64,000 nt of DNA from Rhizobiaceae bacterium. GTDB lineage: Bacteria > Pseudomonadota > Alphaproteobacteria > Rhizobiales > Rhizobiaceae. Both the position numbers and the translations under genes were made by a program. The notes beneath the pieces were generated by a model. That model had not been told where the DNA came from and did not search any database. It was given only the letters and a program-made list of their open reading frames with translations. This document shows positions 41,088 through 49,004 of the stretch, one piece after another (position 1 is the stretch's first letter; every line of letters begins with the position of its first letter). The stretch spans positions 1 through 64,000 of the forward strand of contig JANQMU010000034.1 of assembly GCA_028279875.1 (NCBI GenBank). The letters are read 5' to 3'.

Positions 41088-44000
41088 ATGCATCTTCTGC
41101 TTGCCCAGCAGGGTTCCCTGTCGGAAGGGAACGAGGCCATCGATCTCGGTCAGACGCCTGGCGATGTCGTGTTCCTGTCGGCGGCAGATACGGAACTTGC
41201 CGGTCTGGCATCGGCGCGGCGCAAACTGGGTGATGCCGCGCCGGATCTGCGGCTTGCCAGCCTGATGCAACTGACCCATCCGATGTCGGTTGATACCTAT
41301 GTCGAGCGGACGGCGAGGCATGCCCGGCTGATTGTCGTGCGGGTGCTGGGTGGCGCGAGCTACTTTTCCTACGTGCTTGAGACACTGCATGCCGCTGCGG
41401 TCAACAGCGGTGGGGACATTGCCGTTCTGCCGGGCGACGACAAACCCGATCCCGGCCTTGCGGATTTCTGCACCCTGCCGCCCGCCGATGTCGATGCGCT
41501 CTGGCACTATCTCGTGGATGGCGGGGCGGACAATGCCGCGTCCTTCCTGAACTACTGCGCCGCGCTGCTGGACGGATCGGAAAAGCCGCCGGCGGCGTCG
41601 CCACTGCTGAAGGCCGGGCTCTGGTGGCCGGATCGTGCCAATCCCTCGGTGGATGACATCCTGAAGGCTGGAGACGAACGGCCCGTCGTTCCGATCTGCT
41701 TCTACCGGGCGCTGGTGCAGAGCGGTCAGACACAGCCGGTCGAGGCTCTGGTGCGGGCCCTGGATGCGGAGGGCATGCAGGCCCTGCCGATCTTCTTGTC
41801 CAGCCTGAAAGACCCGGTGTCGGTGGCAACGGTCGAGACCCTGTTTTCGGCCTGTGCGCCGTCGGTGGTGATCAACGCCACAGGATTCGCGGTGTCATCG
41901 CCCGGCGGCGAGCGCCGGGAAACCGTGCTGGAATCAACGGGCGCGGTGGTTCTGCAGGCGATCTTTTCGGGATCGAGCCGCGCGGTGTGGGAGCAGTCGC
42001 CGCAAGGGCTTTCGGCCCGGGATCTGGCGATGAATGTTGCGCTGCCGGAGGTCGATGGGCGGGTGTTGTCGCGGGCCGTGTCGTTCAAGTCTGCCGCCTA
42101 TTTCGATGAGGCTGTTGAGGCCAATATCGTCACTCATGACCCGCATCCGGACCGGGTGGCTTTCACCGCCGCTCTCGCCGCGGCCTGGGCACGATTGCGC
42201 GATACGCCGGCGGCGGAGCGCAGTGTCGCCCTGATCATGGCCAATTATCCGAACCGCGACGGGCGGCTCGGCAACGGTGTCGGTCTCGACACGCCGGCCA
42301 GCACCATTGAGGTTCTCGATGCGCTGGAGACGGCTGGCTATGCGGTCGGCGCGCGGCCGGTGGATGGTGACAGCCTGATGCGCCATTTGACGGAAGGGCC
42401 GACCAATGCGGCCGTCGGCGCGCGCCGGATACGCGAAACTATCGATCTGGAGGACTATCTGGGCTTTTTCGAAAGCCTGCCGCAGCCGGTTCGCGATGCT
42501 GTCAGCCAGCGATGGGGCGCGCCGCAGTCCGATCCGTTCTTCATGACCGATCTCGGTCCATCCGGCGGGTTTGCTCTACCACTCACCCGGTTCGGGCGGG
42601 TGCTGGTGGGCATCCAGCCGGCGCGCGGCTACAATATCGACCCCAAGGAAAGCTACCATTCACCGGACCTCGTGCCGCCGCACGGCTACATCGCCTTCTA
42701 CGCCTTTCTGCGCTCGCAGGCGGGAGCACAGGCGGTCGTCCATATGGGCAAGCACGGCAATCTGGAATGGCTGCCGGGCAAAGCGCTGGCGCTGTCGGAA
42801 AGCTGTTATCCGGAAGCGCTGCTCGGGCCGATGCCGCATCTCTACCCGTTCATCGTCAATGACCCGGGCGAGGGCACCCAGGCCAAGCGGCGGACGGCGG
42901 CCGTGATCGTCGATCACCTGACGCCGCCGCTGACACGGGCGGAAAGCTATGGCCCGCTGAAGGATCTCGAGGCGCTTGTCGATGAATATTACGAAGCGGC
43001 GGGCGGCGATCCGAGACGGCTGCGGTTGCTGAATCGGCAGATCCTCGATCTGGTGCGGGATATCGGTCTCGATCAGGATGCCGGCATTGCGGATGACGAT
43101 GCCAATGATCTGGCGCTGCAGAAGCTCGACGCCTATCTGTGCGACCTGAAGGAAATGCAGATCCGCGACGGGCTGCACATCTTTGGACAGTCGCCCGAGG
43201 GCCGGCTGCGGCATGACCTCCTTGCGGCGCTCGCCCGGGTGCCGCGCGGCGTCGGCGACGGTGCGGATGCCAGCCTGCAGCGAGCCATCGCCGAGGACCT
43301 GGAGCTTGGCTTCGATCCGCTCGATTGCGCGATGGCTGCCGCATGGCCGGGTCCGAAACCGGCCGCTCTCCAGGCCACATGCAACGATCCGTGGCGCAGC
43401 ACCGGCGACACGGTCGAGCGGATCGAATCGCTGGCCGTCGAACTGCTTTCGGGCGAAACCGAGGTTCCGGCCGACTGGATGCGGACGCGCCTGGTGTTGG
43501 AGGGCATCGCAACGGATATCGCACCGTCGGTCGCGGCCTGCGGATCGGGCGAGCGCGACGGCCTGCTGCGGGCTTTGTCGGGCCGGTTTCTTGCGCCCGG
43601 ACCCTCCGGCGCGCCGACCCGTGGCCGCACGGATGTGCTGCCGACCGGCCGCAATTTCTATTCCGTCGACAGCCGCTCCGTGCCGACACCGGCGGCCTGG
43701 GAACTCGGCCGCAAATCGGCTGAATTGCTTGTTTCCCGCTACACGCAGGACCATGGCGACTGGCCGACCGCCTTTGGCCTGACGGCCTGGGGCACATCGA
43801 ATATGCGCACCGGCGGCGATGATATCGCCCAGGCACTTGCCCTGGTCGGCGTGAAGCCGGTCTGGGACAGCGCGTCGCGGCGCGTTACCGGCTATGAGAT
43901 CATTCCGCCGGCCGTGCTTGGCCGCCCGCGCGTCGATGTGACGCTGCGCATTTCCGGTTTCTTCCGGGACGCGTTTCCCGATCAGATCGCGCTGCTGGAC

Positions 44001-44840
44001 AAGGCCATGCGGGCTGTCGGGGCACTTGATGAGGTGGCGGCGGAAAACCCGATCGCTGCCCGTATGAAGGTTGATGAAGCGGCCCTGATCGCAGCGGGTG
44101 TGGATGCCCGCCTTGCCGCGCGGCGGGCCGGCTATCGGGTATTCGGATCGAAACCGGGCGCCTATGGTGCCGGTCTGCAGGCGCTGATCGATGAAGGCGG
44201 CTGGCAGACACGCGGCGACCTCGCCGAGGCTTATCTGGTCTGGGGCGGCTATGCCTACGGGGCGGGTGAGGAGGGCAACGCCGAGCGCGGACTGTTCGAA
44301 GACCGGCTGCGATCGGTCGAAGCGGTGGTGCACAATCAGGACAATCGCGAGCACGACCTGCTCGACAGCGATGATTATTATCAGTTCGAGGGCGGCATGA
44401 CGGCGGCGGTCGACATGCTCAGGGGTTCGCGCCCGACGGTGTATCACAATGACCATTCGCGGCCGGAGAGGCCGGTCGTGCGGACGCTGGAAGATGAAAT
44501 CGGCCGGGTGGTACGGGCCCGCGTCGTCAATCCGAAATGGATCAAAGGTGTGATGCGACACGGCTACAAGGGGGCGTTCGAGATCGCAGCGACGGTCGAC
44601 TACCTGTTTGCTTTCTCAGCGACCACCGGTGCCGTGCGGGATCACCACTTCGATGCGGTCTACCAGGCCTTTGTGCTCGATGAGACGGTTCGCGACTTCA
44701 TGGTCGACCACAACCCCGCCGCGCTGCGAGAACTGGCGGAGCGGCTGGCTGAAGCCGTTGCCAGAGGGCTCTGGACGCCGCGTTCCAATTCGGCACAATT
44801 CGATCTGAACGCTCTGGCGCAGGCCAGTGATGCCGCCTAA
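41088..44840 (+). CDS. cobN: Cobaltochelatase subunit CobN
   Basis: 1250 residues, the normal CobN length. Conserved CobN/magnesium-chelatase H-type blocks are visible, among them FGRVLVGIQPARGYNIDPKESYHSPDLVPP, HMGKHGNLEWLPGKALALS and YAYGAGEEGNAERGLFEDRL. It inserts Co(II) into hydrogenobyrinic a,c-diamide together with CobS and CobT, which are not encoded here and must lie elsewhere. Its presence marks the late-cobalt-insertion (aerobic) route. Confidence 0.96.
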   Translation: MHLLLAQQGSLSEGNEAIDLGQTPGDVVFLSAADTELAGLASARRKLGDAAPDLRLASLMQLTHPMSVDTYVERTARHARLIVVRVLGGASYFSYVLETLHAAAVNSGGDIAVLPGDDKPDPGLADFCTLPPADVDALWHYLVDGGADNAASFLNYCAALLDGSEKPPAASPLLKAGLWWPDRANPSVDDILKAGDERPVVPICFYRALVQSGQTQPVEALVRALDAEGMQALPIFLSSLKDPVSVATVETLFSACAPSVVINATGFAVSSPGGERRETVLESTGAVVLQAIFSGSSRAVWEQSPQGLSARDLAMNVALPEVDGRVLSRAVSFKSAAYFDEAVEANIVTHDPHPDRVAFTAALAAAWARLRDTPAAERSVALIMANYPNRDGRLGNGVGLDTPASTIEVLDALETAGYAVGARPVDGDSLMRHLTEGPTNAAVGARRIRETIDLEDYLGFFESLPQPVRDAVSQRWGAPQSDPFFMTDLGPSGGFALPLTRFGRVLVGIQPARGYNIDPKESYHSPDLVPPHGYIAFYAFLRSQAGAQAVVHMGKHGNLEWLPGKALALSESCYPEALLGPMPHLYPFIVNDPGEGTQAKRRTAAVIVDHLTPPLTRAESYGPLKDLEALVDEYYEAAGGDPRRLRLLNRQILDLVRDIGLDQDAGIADDDANDLALQKLDAYLCDLKEMQIRDGLHIFGQSPEGRLRHDLLAALARVPRGVGDGADASLQRAIAEDLELGFDPLDCAMAAAWPGPKPAALQATCNDPWRSTGDTVERIESLAVELLSGETEVPADWMRTRLVLEGIATDIAPSVAACGSGERDGLLRALSGRFLAPGPSGAPTRGRTDVLPTGRNFYSVDSRSVPTPAAWELGRKSAELLVSRYTQDHGDWPTAFGLTAWGTSNMRTGGDDIAQALALVGVKPVWDSASRRVTGYEIIPPAVLGRPRVDVTLRISGFFRDAFPDQIALLDKAMRAVGALDEVAAENPIAARMKVDEAALIAAGVDARLAARRAGYRVFGSKPGAYGAGLQALIDEGGWQTRGDLAEAYLVWGGYAYGAGEEGNAERGLFEDRLRSVEAVVHNQDNREHDLLDSDDYYQFEGGMTAAVDMLRGSRPTVYHNDHSRPERPVVRTLEDEIGRVVRARVVNPKWIKGVMRHGYKGAFEIAATVDYLFAFSATTGAVRDHHFDAVYQAFVLDETVRDFMVDHNPAALRELAERLAEAVARGLWTPRSNSAQFDLNALAQASDAA

Positions 44841-44858
44841 ACCCCCGGGGAAACTGAT

Positions 44859-45497
44859 ATGGCTGAGAAATCGCAGAAACTGAAATCCCTGACGGAGGAC
44901 GAACTCAACGCCCGTCACGCCGACAAGATGCGCAAAAAAAAGGCCGCGCGCGACAAGATCATCGCGACGAAGACCATCGAAAAGGGCCTGACGATCGTCC
45001 ACACCGGCAAGGGCAAGGGAAAATCCACCGCGGCCTTCGGCATGGTCTTTCGGGCGATCGGCAATGGCATGAAGGTCGGCGTCGTACAGTTCGTCAAGGG
45101 AAAATGGGGAACCGGCGAGCGCAAGGTTCTGGAGGCATTCCCCGATCAGGTGACCCTTGCGACGATGGGTGAGGGCTTTACCTGGGAAACCCAGGACCGG
45201 CAGCGTGATATCGAGGCCGCCACGAAGGCCTGGGAGACCGCCAAGGCCATGATCCTCGACGACAATTACGACATGGTGCTGTGCGACGAGCTCAATATCG
45301 TGCTGCGATACGACTACCTGCCGCTCGACGACATCATCGAAACCCTGAAGAAGAAGCCGGAGATGAAACATGTCATCATCACCGGCCGCAACGCCAAGGA
45401 TGAACTGATCGAATGTGCCGATCTGGTCACCGAGATGGAGATGGTCAAACACCCCTTCCGGTCCGGCGTCAAGGCGCAGGTCGGGATCGAGTTCTGA
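44859..45497 (+). CDS. cobO: Cob(I)yrinic acid a,c-diamide adenosyltransferase
   Basis: 212 residues of the BtuR/CobO family, with a basic N-terminal helix and the P-loop HTGKGKGKSTAAFG. Further motifs are VVQFVKGKWGTGER and the Walker-B-like MVLCDELNIVLRYDYL. It transfers the adenosyl group from ATP to Co(I) corrinoids. It is the last gene of the riboswitch-led operon, followed by a long structured leader for the next unit. Confidence 0.95.
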   Translation: MAEKSQKLKSLTEDELNARHADKMRKKKAARDKIIATKTIEKGLTIVHTGKGKGKSTAAFGMVFRAIGNGMKVGVVQFVKGKWGTGERKVLEAFPDQVTLATMGEGFTWETQDRQRDIEAATKAWETAKAMILDDNYDMVLCDELNIVLRYDYLPLDDIIETLKKKPEMKHVIITGRNAKDELIECADLVTEMEMVKHPFRSGVKAQVGIEF

Positions 45498-45582
45498 TGT
45501 GGGGAAGCGGCAGTCGGTGGCGCCGCGCATGTCGCAGTTTGTGCCGGCGTCATCCGTCGCGATTGATATGCAATTCGCCGCC

Positions 45583-45770
45583 TTTGGGTTTGACCCGAAG
45601 GCCGGCTGCGCCTACAACACGAGGACGTGTGACGGCGCCCGACACGAAGCGGGCTGAGAGAAATTCCGGTGCGACCGACCCAAACAGGGGGTGCAATTCC
45701 GGAGCTGTCCAGACCGGAACGGCGGACCGCGGTCCGTTGTGGCGTTTCGTGCACGACCAAATGCCAGCCG
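45583..45770 (+). ncRNA. Structured leader upstream of DUF6732 gene, possible divergent B12-type riboswitch
   Basis: Within the 282-base gap after cobO, TTTGGGT (45583-45589) pairs with ACCCAAA (45678-45684), enclosing a hairpin ACACG-AGGA-CGTGT (45617-45630). Two further stems follow: TTCCGG/CCGGAA (45697-45702 with 45714-45719) and the palindrome CGGACCGCGGTCCG (45723-45736). The segment GGTGCAATTCCGGAGCTGTCC resembles part of the cobalamin riboswitch core, but the usual CCCCGC-ACTG block and the B12 box are absent. A regulatory RNA is likely; its class is unassigned. Confidence 0.5.
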
Positions 45771-45779
45771 GAGGTTTTC

Positions 45780-46019
45780 ATGACACGTATTCTTGCCGTT
45801 ACATTGCTGACTGTTCTTTCCGTCTCGTTCGCGCATGCCCACGTGGGACATGTGGGTGAGCTTGCCGGTCATGCCCACTGGGTTGGGATCGCCGCTGTCC
45901 TGGGTGCGGCTGCTATCGCGGCCCTCGCAGCCAAAGCGAAGAAGGACGCCAAGGAGAAGGCCGATTCGGATGAGGCGGAGGTCGAAACCGAAGAGAATCC
46001 GGAAGGCGCATCGGGATGA
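45780..46019 (+). CDS. DUF6732 family small membrane protein of cob clusters
   Basis: 79 residues from the ATG at 45780 (GGAGG upstream). A signal-like hydrophobic N-terminus ends near AHA. A His-rich segment (HVGHVGELAGHAHW) is followed by one transmembrane helix (VGIAAVLGAAAIAALAA) and an alternating Lys/Glu-rich tail. The family sits in alphaproteobacterial cobalamin loci. The histidines suggest a periplasmic metal site, so a role in cobalt uptake is a reasonable guess; no function is established. Confidence 0.7.
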   Translation: MTRILAVTLLTVLSVSFAHAHVGHVGELAGHAHWVGIAAVLGAAAIAALAAKAKKDAKEKADSDEAEVETEENPEGASG

Positions 46020-46071
46020 GCGCGGACGGCCGCGGGATGAAGGCATCAGGCGGGCGCCGGCGGCTCCTGAC

Positions 46072-46320
46072 ATGCGGCGAACCCCCAGCGTTGTGGGCTT
46101 TGCCTATTTCCTGTTTACCGGCGTGCCGGTTAAGCGTATCTACAAATATGCGGGTCTGGTGGCGACTGAACATCCCGGGATCGACTTTGTCAGAATCGCG
46201 TTGAGGAAACGCATGGGCCAAGCGCTGATGCATTGCCAGATGTGCAAACACCGGGAACAGGTCCTGCAGTATTATCATCCCTATCCCCACGCCGACCGCC
46301 CACAAGGGCGGTTGCCATGA
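46072..46320 (+). pseudogene. cbiX: Truncated sirohydrochlorin cobaltochelatase (cbiX) remnant
   Basis: About 82 residues in one frame match the C-terminal part of CbiX: AYFLFTGVPVKRIYKYAGLVA and EHPGIDFV, then the Cys-containing MHCQMCKHREQVL, which corresponds to the iron-sulfur motif MNCxxCKYR. The N-terminal catalytic half with the conserved His residues is missing, and ~20 residues between the two blocks are deleted. It lies where intact cbiX is found in related clusters, directly upstream of cobH. It is probably a decayed gene; an alternative is a short residual metal-binding peptide. The rest of the 317-base gap holds nothing recognisable. Confidence 0.7.
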
Positions 46321-46336
46321 AGAAGAGCTGAATTGC

Positions 46337-46978
46337 ATGGCAGACGCCCAATATGAATATCTTCGCGACCCGGAGGAGATTTACCGCGAGAGTTTTGCCA
46401 CTATTCGGCGCGAGGCCGACCTCTCCGCCTTCCCGGACCAGGCCGAGGATGTCGCGGTCCGCATGATCCATGCCTGCGGCATGGTCGACCTGGTCGACGA
46501 TCTCGTCATCTCACCGGACGCCGTCGATGCCGGACGGGCCGCGATCAAGCGGTTCCACGCTATCGTCTGCGATGTGGAAATGGTGCGCCGCGGTGTCATC
46601 CGCCGTTTGCTGCCGGACGGTCTGCCGGTTATGTGCCAGGTCGGACTGCGGCAGACGGCGACCCGCGCGGCGCTGCTTGAGACCACGCTTTCAGCCGCCT
46701 CGATGGACAGTATGGCCTATGAGATTGCCGGCGGCATCGTCGTCATCGGCAATGCGCCGACGGCGCTTTTCCACCTGCTGGAAATGCTGAGGGACGGATG
46801 CGGAGCGCCGGCGCTGATCATCGGCGTGCCGGTGGGATTTGTCGGCGCCGAGGAATCGAAGGAAGCCCTGATCGAGGCGGCGGGCACGATCCCCATCATC
46901 ACGGTTCGCGGCCGGCGCGGCGGCAGCGCCATGGCGGCGGCGGCGATGAACGCGGTGGCGGGTGGCCTGAACCGATGA
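46337..46978 (+). CDS. cobH: Precorrin-8X methylmutase
   Basis: 213 residues, with the conserved catalytic-His region MIHACGMVDLVDDLVISPDAV and GAPALIIGVPVGFVGAEESKEAL near the C-terminus. It moves the methyl group from C-11 to C-12 to give hydrogenobyrinate. ATG at 46337 follows GAAGAG. The stop overlaps cobL by four bases, starting a chain of overlapping genes through cobM. Confidence 0.95.
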   Translation: MADAQYEYLRDPEEIYRESFATIRREADLSAFPDQAEDVAVRMIHACGMVDLVDDLVISPDAVDAGRAAIKRFHAIVCDVEMVRRGVIRRLLPDGLPVMCQVGLRQTATRAALLETTLSAASMDSMAYEIAGGIVVIGNAPTALFHLLEMLRDGCGAPALIIGVPVGFVGAEESKEALIEAAGTIPIITVRGRRGGSAMAAAAMNAVAGGLNR

Positions 46979-48237
46979 GCGAGGCGGCCAACCCATGTTG
47001 GCTGACGATTCTCGGCATCGGCGATGACGGCATCAACTCGCTGGCACCGGCTGCCTTGGCATTGCTGCGCAATGCGCGCACGCTGGTCGCGCCCGAACGG
47101 GTTCTTGCCGCGCTCGATCTCAGCACGCTCGGCCTGGAGGCCTGCGAAATCATTCCATGGACCATGGGCGTTCGCGATACGCTCGATCTGTTGCAGGCCC
47201 GCCGGGGATCGCCTGTGACCATCCTTGCGACCGGCGATCCGATGCATTTCGGCATCGGGGCGACCATGCGCCGCCGGATTGCGACCGAGGAGATGCTGGT
47301 CATCCCGTCGCCCTCCGGATTCTCCCTTGCGGCATCGCGGCTTGGATGGCCGCTGCAGGATGTCGCCTGTATTTCCCTGCACGGCCGCTCCGTCGCCGGC
47401 CTGCAGCCGAACATCCTGCCGGGCAACCGTATTCTCTCGCTGACCTCGACGGCGCGGACCGTCCATGAGGTGGCCGGCATGCTTGTTGACCGCGGATATG
47501 GCGGATCGCGCCTGACGGTGCTGGAGCATATGGGTGGCGAACGGGAGCGCATCACGGATCACACGGCGGACCATATTGCCGCCATCGAAGCTGGCGACAC
47601 GCCGTTTGCCGATTTCAACGTCATCGGCATCGAATGCATCCCCGGCGAGGGCGCCGCGATCCATGCGCCGGTGCCCGGATTGCCGGACGACGCGTTCAGC
47701 CATGACGGGCAATTGACCAAGCGGGAGGTGCGGGCGGCGACGCTGGCGGCGCTGCAGCCCTGTCCGCATGAACTGCTCTGGGATGTCGGGGCCGGCTGCG
47801 GCTCGGTGGCCATTGAATGGATGCGGGCGGCACGGGGTGCCAAGGCCGTCGCCATCGAGGCGAAGGCAACGCGCAATGCGATGATCGCGCAAAACGCCTT
47901 GGCATTGGGCACGCCCGGCCTCAAGATCATCGAAGGCCGAGCGCCGGACGCGCTGGCCGATCTGGAAACACCGCACGCCGTGTTCATCGGCGGCGGGATC
48001 GTCGATCCGCCGGTTTTCGAACGCTGCTGGCAGGCGCTTGCCGCGGGTGGCCGGCTGGTGGCCAATGTGGTGACGGTGGAAGGCGAGGGGCGCCTGTCGG
48101 CGCTTCATGCCGCCCATGGCGGGGATCTGACCCGCATCGCGGTGGCGCGAGCCGGGCCCATCGGCGGCTATCACGGATTCAGGCCGATGATGCCGGTCAC
48201 GCAGTGGGCGGTCCAAAAAACCCGGGGGCGCCGATGA
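46975..48237 (+). CDS. cobL: Precorrin-6Y C5,15-methyltransferase (decarboxylating)
   Basis: 420 residues from the ATG at 46975. The N-terminal half is a CbiE-type tetrapyrrole methylase (LGIGDDGINSLAPAALALL; ATGDPMHFGIGA). The C-terminal part from ~250 is a CbiT-type methyltransferase/decarboxylase with the SAM motif LWDVGAGCGSVAIEW. It methylates C-5 and C-15 and removes the acetate side chain on C-12. The fused two-domain form is the usual CobL. It overlaps cobI by four bases. Confidence 0.95.
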   Translation: MSEAANPCWLTILGIGDDGINSLAPAALALLRNARTLVAPERVLAALDLSTLGLEACEIIPWTMGVRDTLDLLQARRGSPVTILATGDPMHFGIGATMRRRIATEEMLVIPSPSGFSLAASRLGWPLQDVACISLHGRSVAGLQPNILPGNRILSLTSTARTVHEVAGMLVDRGYGGSRLTVLEHMGGERERITDHTADHIAAIEAGDTPFADFNVIGIECIPGEGAAIHAPVPGLPDDAFSHDGQLTKREVRAATLAALQPCPHELLWDVGAGCGSVAIEWMRAARGAKAVAIEAKATRNAMIAQNALALGTPGLKIIEGRAPDALADLETPHAVFIGGGIVDPPVFERCWQALAAGGRLVANVVTVEGEGRLSALHAAHGGDLTRIAVARAGPIGGYHGFRPMMPVTQWAVQKTRGRR

Positions 48238-49004
48238 GCGGAACGCTTTACGGCCTGGGTGTCGGACCGGGCGATCCGGAATTGATGACGCTGAAAGCCG
48301 ACCGGCTTTTGCGGGCCGCGCCGGTGGTGGCCTATCCGGCGCCCGATACGGGATCCAGCTTTGCGCGCCGGATCGTCGCCGCGACCATCCGCGAAGCGCA
48401 GATCGAGGTTCCGATCGTCGTGCCGATGCGGGTGGAACGCTTTCCGGCCCGCCGGATCTATGACGAAGCGGCGCACACACTTGCCGGACATTTGCAGGAC
48501 GGCCGCGATGTCGCTGTTTTGTGCGAGGGTGATCCCTTCTTCTACGGCTCGTTCATGTATCTCTACGAAAGGCTGGCCGGCCGCTTTCCCTGCGAGATCG
48601 TTCCCGGCGTGTCGTCGATGATGGCGAGCGCCGCCGCCCTGCGGCGTCCGCTGGCGGCGCGCAATGACGCCCTGTGCGTCATACCGGGCCCGCTGGACGA
48701 TGCTGAAATTGCGTCGAGAATCGATATGGCGGAGGCGGTGGCCATCATCAAAATCGGCCGCCATTTCAGCCGGATCGTGGCGTTGCTTGAGAAAATGAAT
48801 CTGGTGTCCCGTGCCGGTTATCTGGAGCGCGTGTCGCTGCCCGAGGAACGTATTCTGCCGCTCTCGCAGGCCGGTGACCGGGCCCCCTATTTCTCGATGA
48901 TCCTGATCTACAAGGGCGCCGAGAACTGGGTGACCGACCTGCCCTTGATGCCGCGTGGCGCCACAAGGGCGGATGATGCCGCCCCGGTCGGTCTCCATGA
49001 ATAG
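48234..49004 (+). CDS. cobI: Precorrin-2 C20-methyltransferase
   Basis: 256 residues from the ATG at 48234. It is a tetrapyrrole methylase with the opening motif LGVGPGDPELMTLKA, the AVLCEGDPFFYGSFMYL block and VPGVSSMMASAA. It adds the C-20 methyl group to precorrin-2. It overlaps cobL upstream by four bases and the CbiG-CobJ gene downstream by eight, so it is translationally coupled to both. Confidence 0.95.
   Translation: MSGTLYGLGVGPGDPELMTLKADRLLRAAPVVAYPAPDTGSSFARRIVAATIREAQIEVPIVVPMRVERFPARRIYDEAAHTLAGHLQDGRDVAVLCEGDPFFYGSFMYLYERLAGRFPCEIVPGVSSMMASAAALRRPLAARNDALCVIPGPLDDAEIASRIDMAEAVAIIKIGRHFSRIVALLEKMNLVSRAGYLERVSLPEERILPLSQAGDRAPYFSMILIYKGAENWVTDLPLMPRGATRADDAAPVGLHE

Noticed and set aside
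42660-44561. Long minus-strand open frame (about 633 codons) opposite cobN
   Set aside because: Antisense shadow of cobN with no protein family features.
46016-46204. 62-codon frame starting at the DUF6732 stop (ATGA overlap), as a possible cobG start
   Set aside because: The predicted peptide has no CobG features; the CbiX relic in another frame explains this region better.
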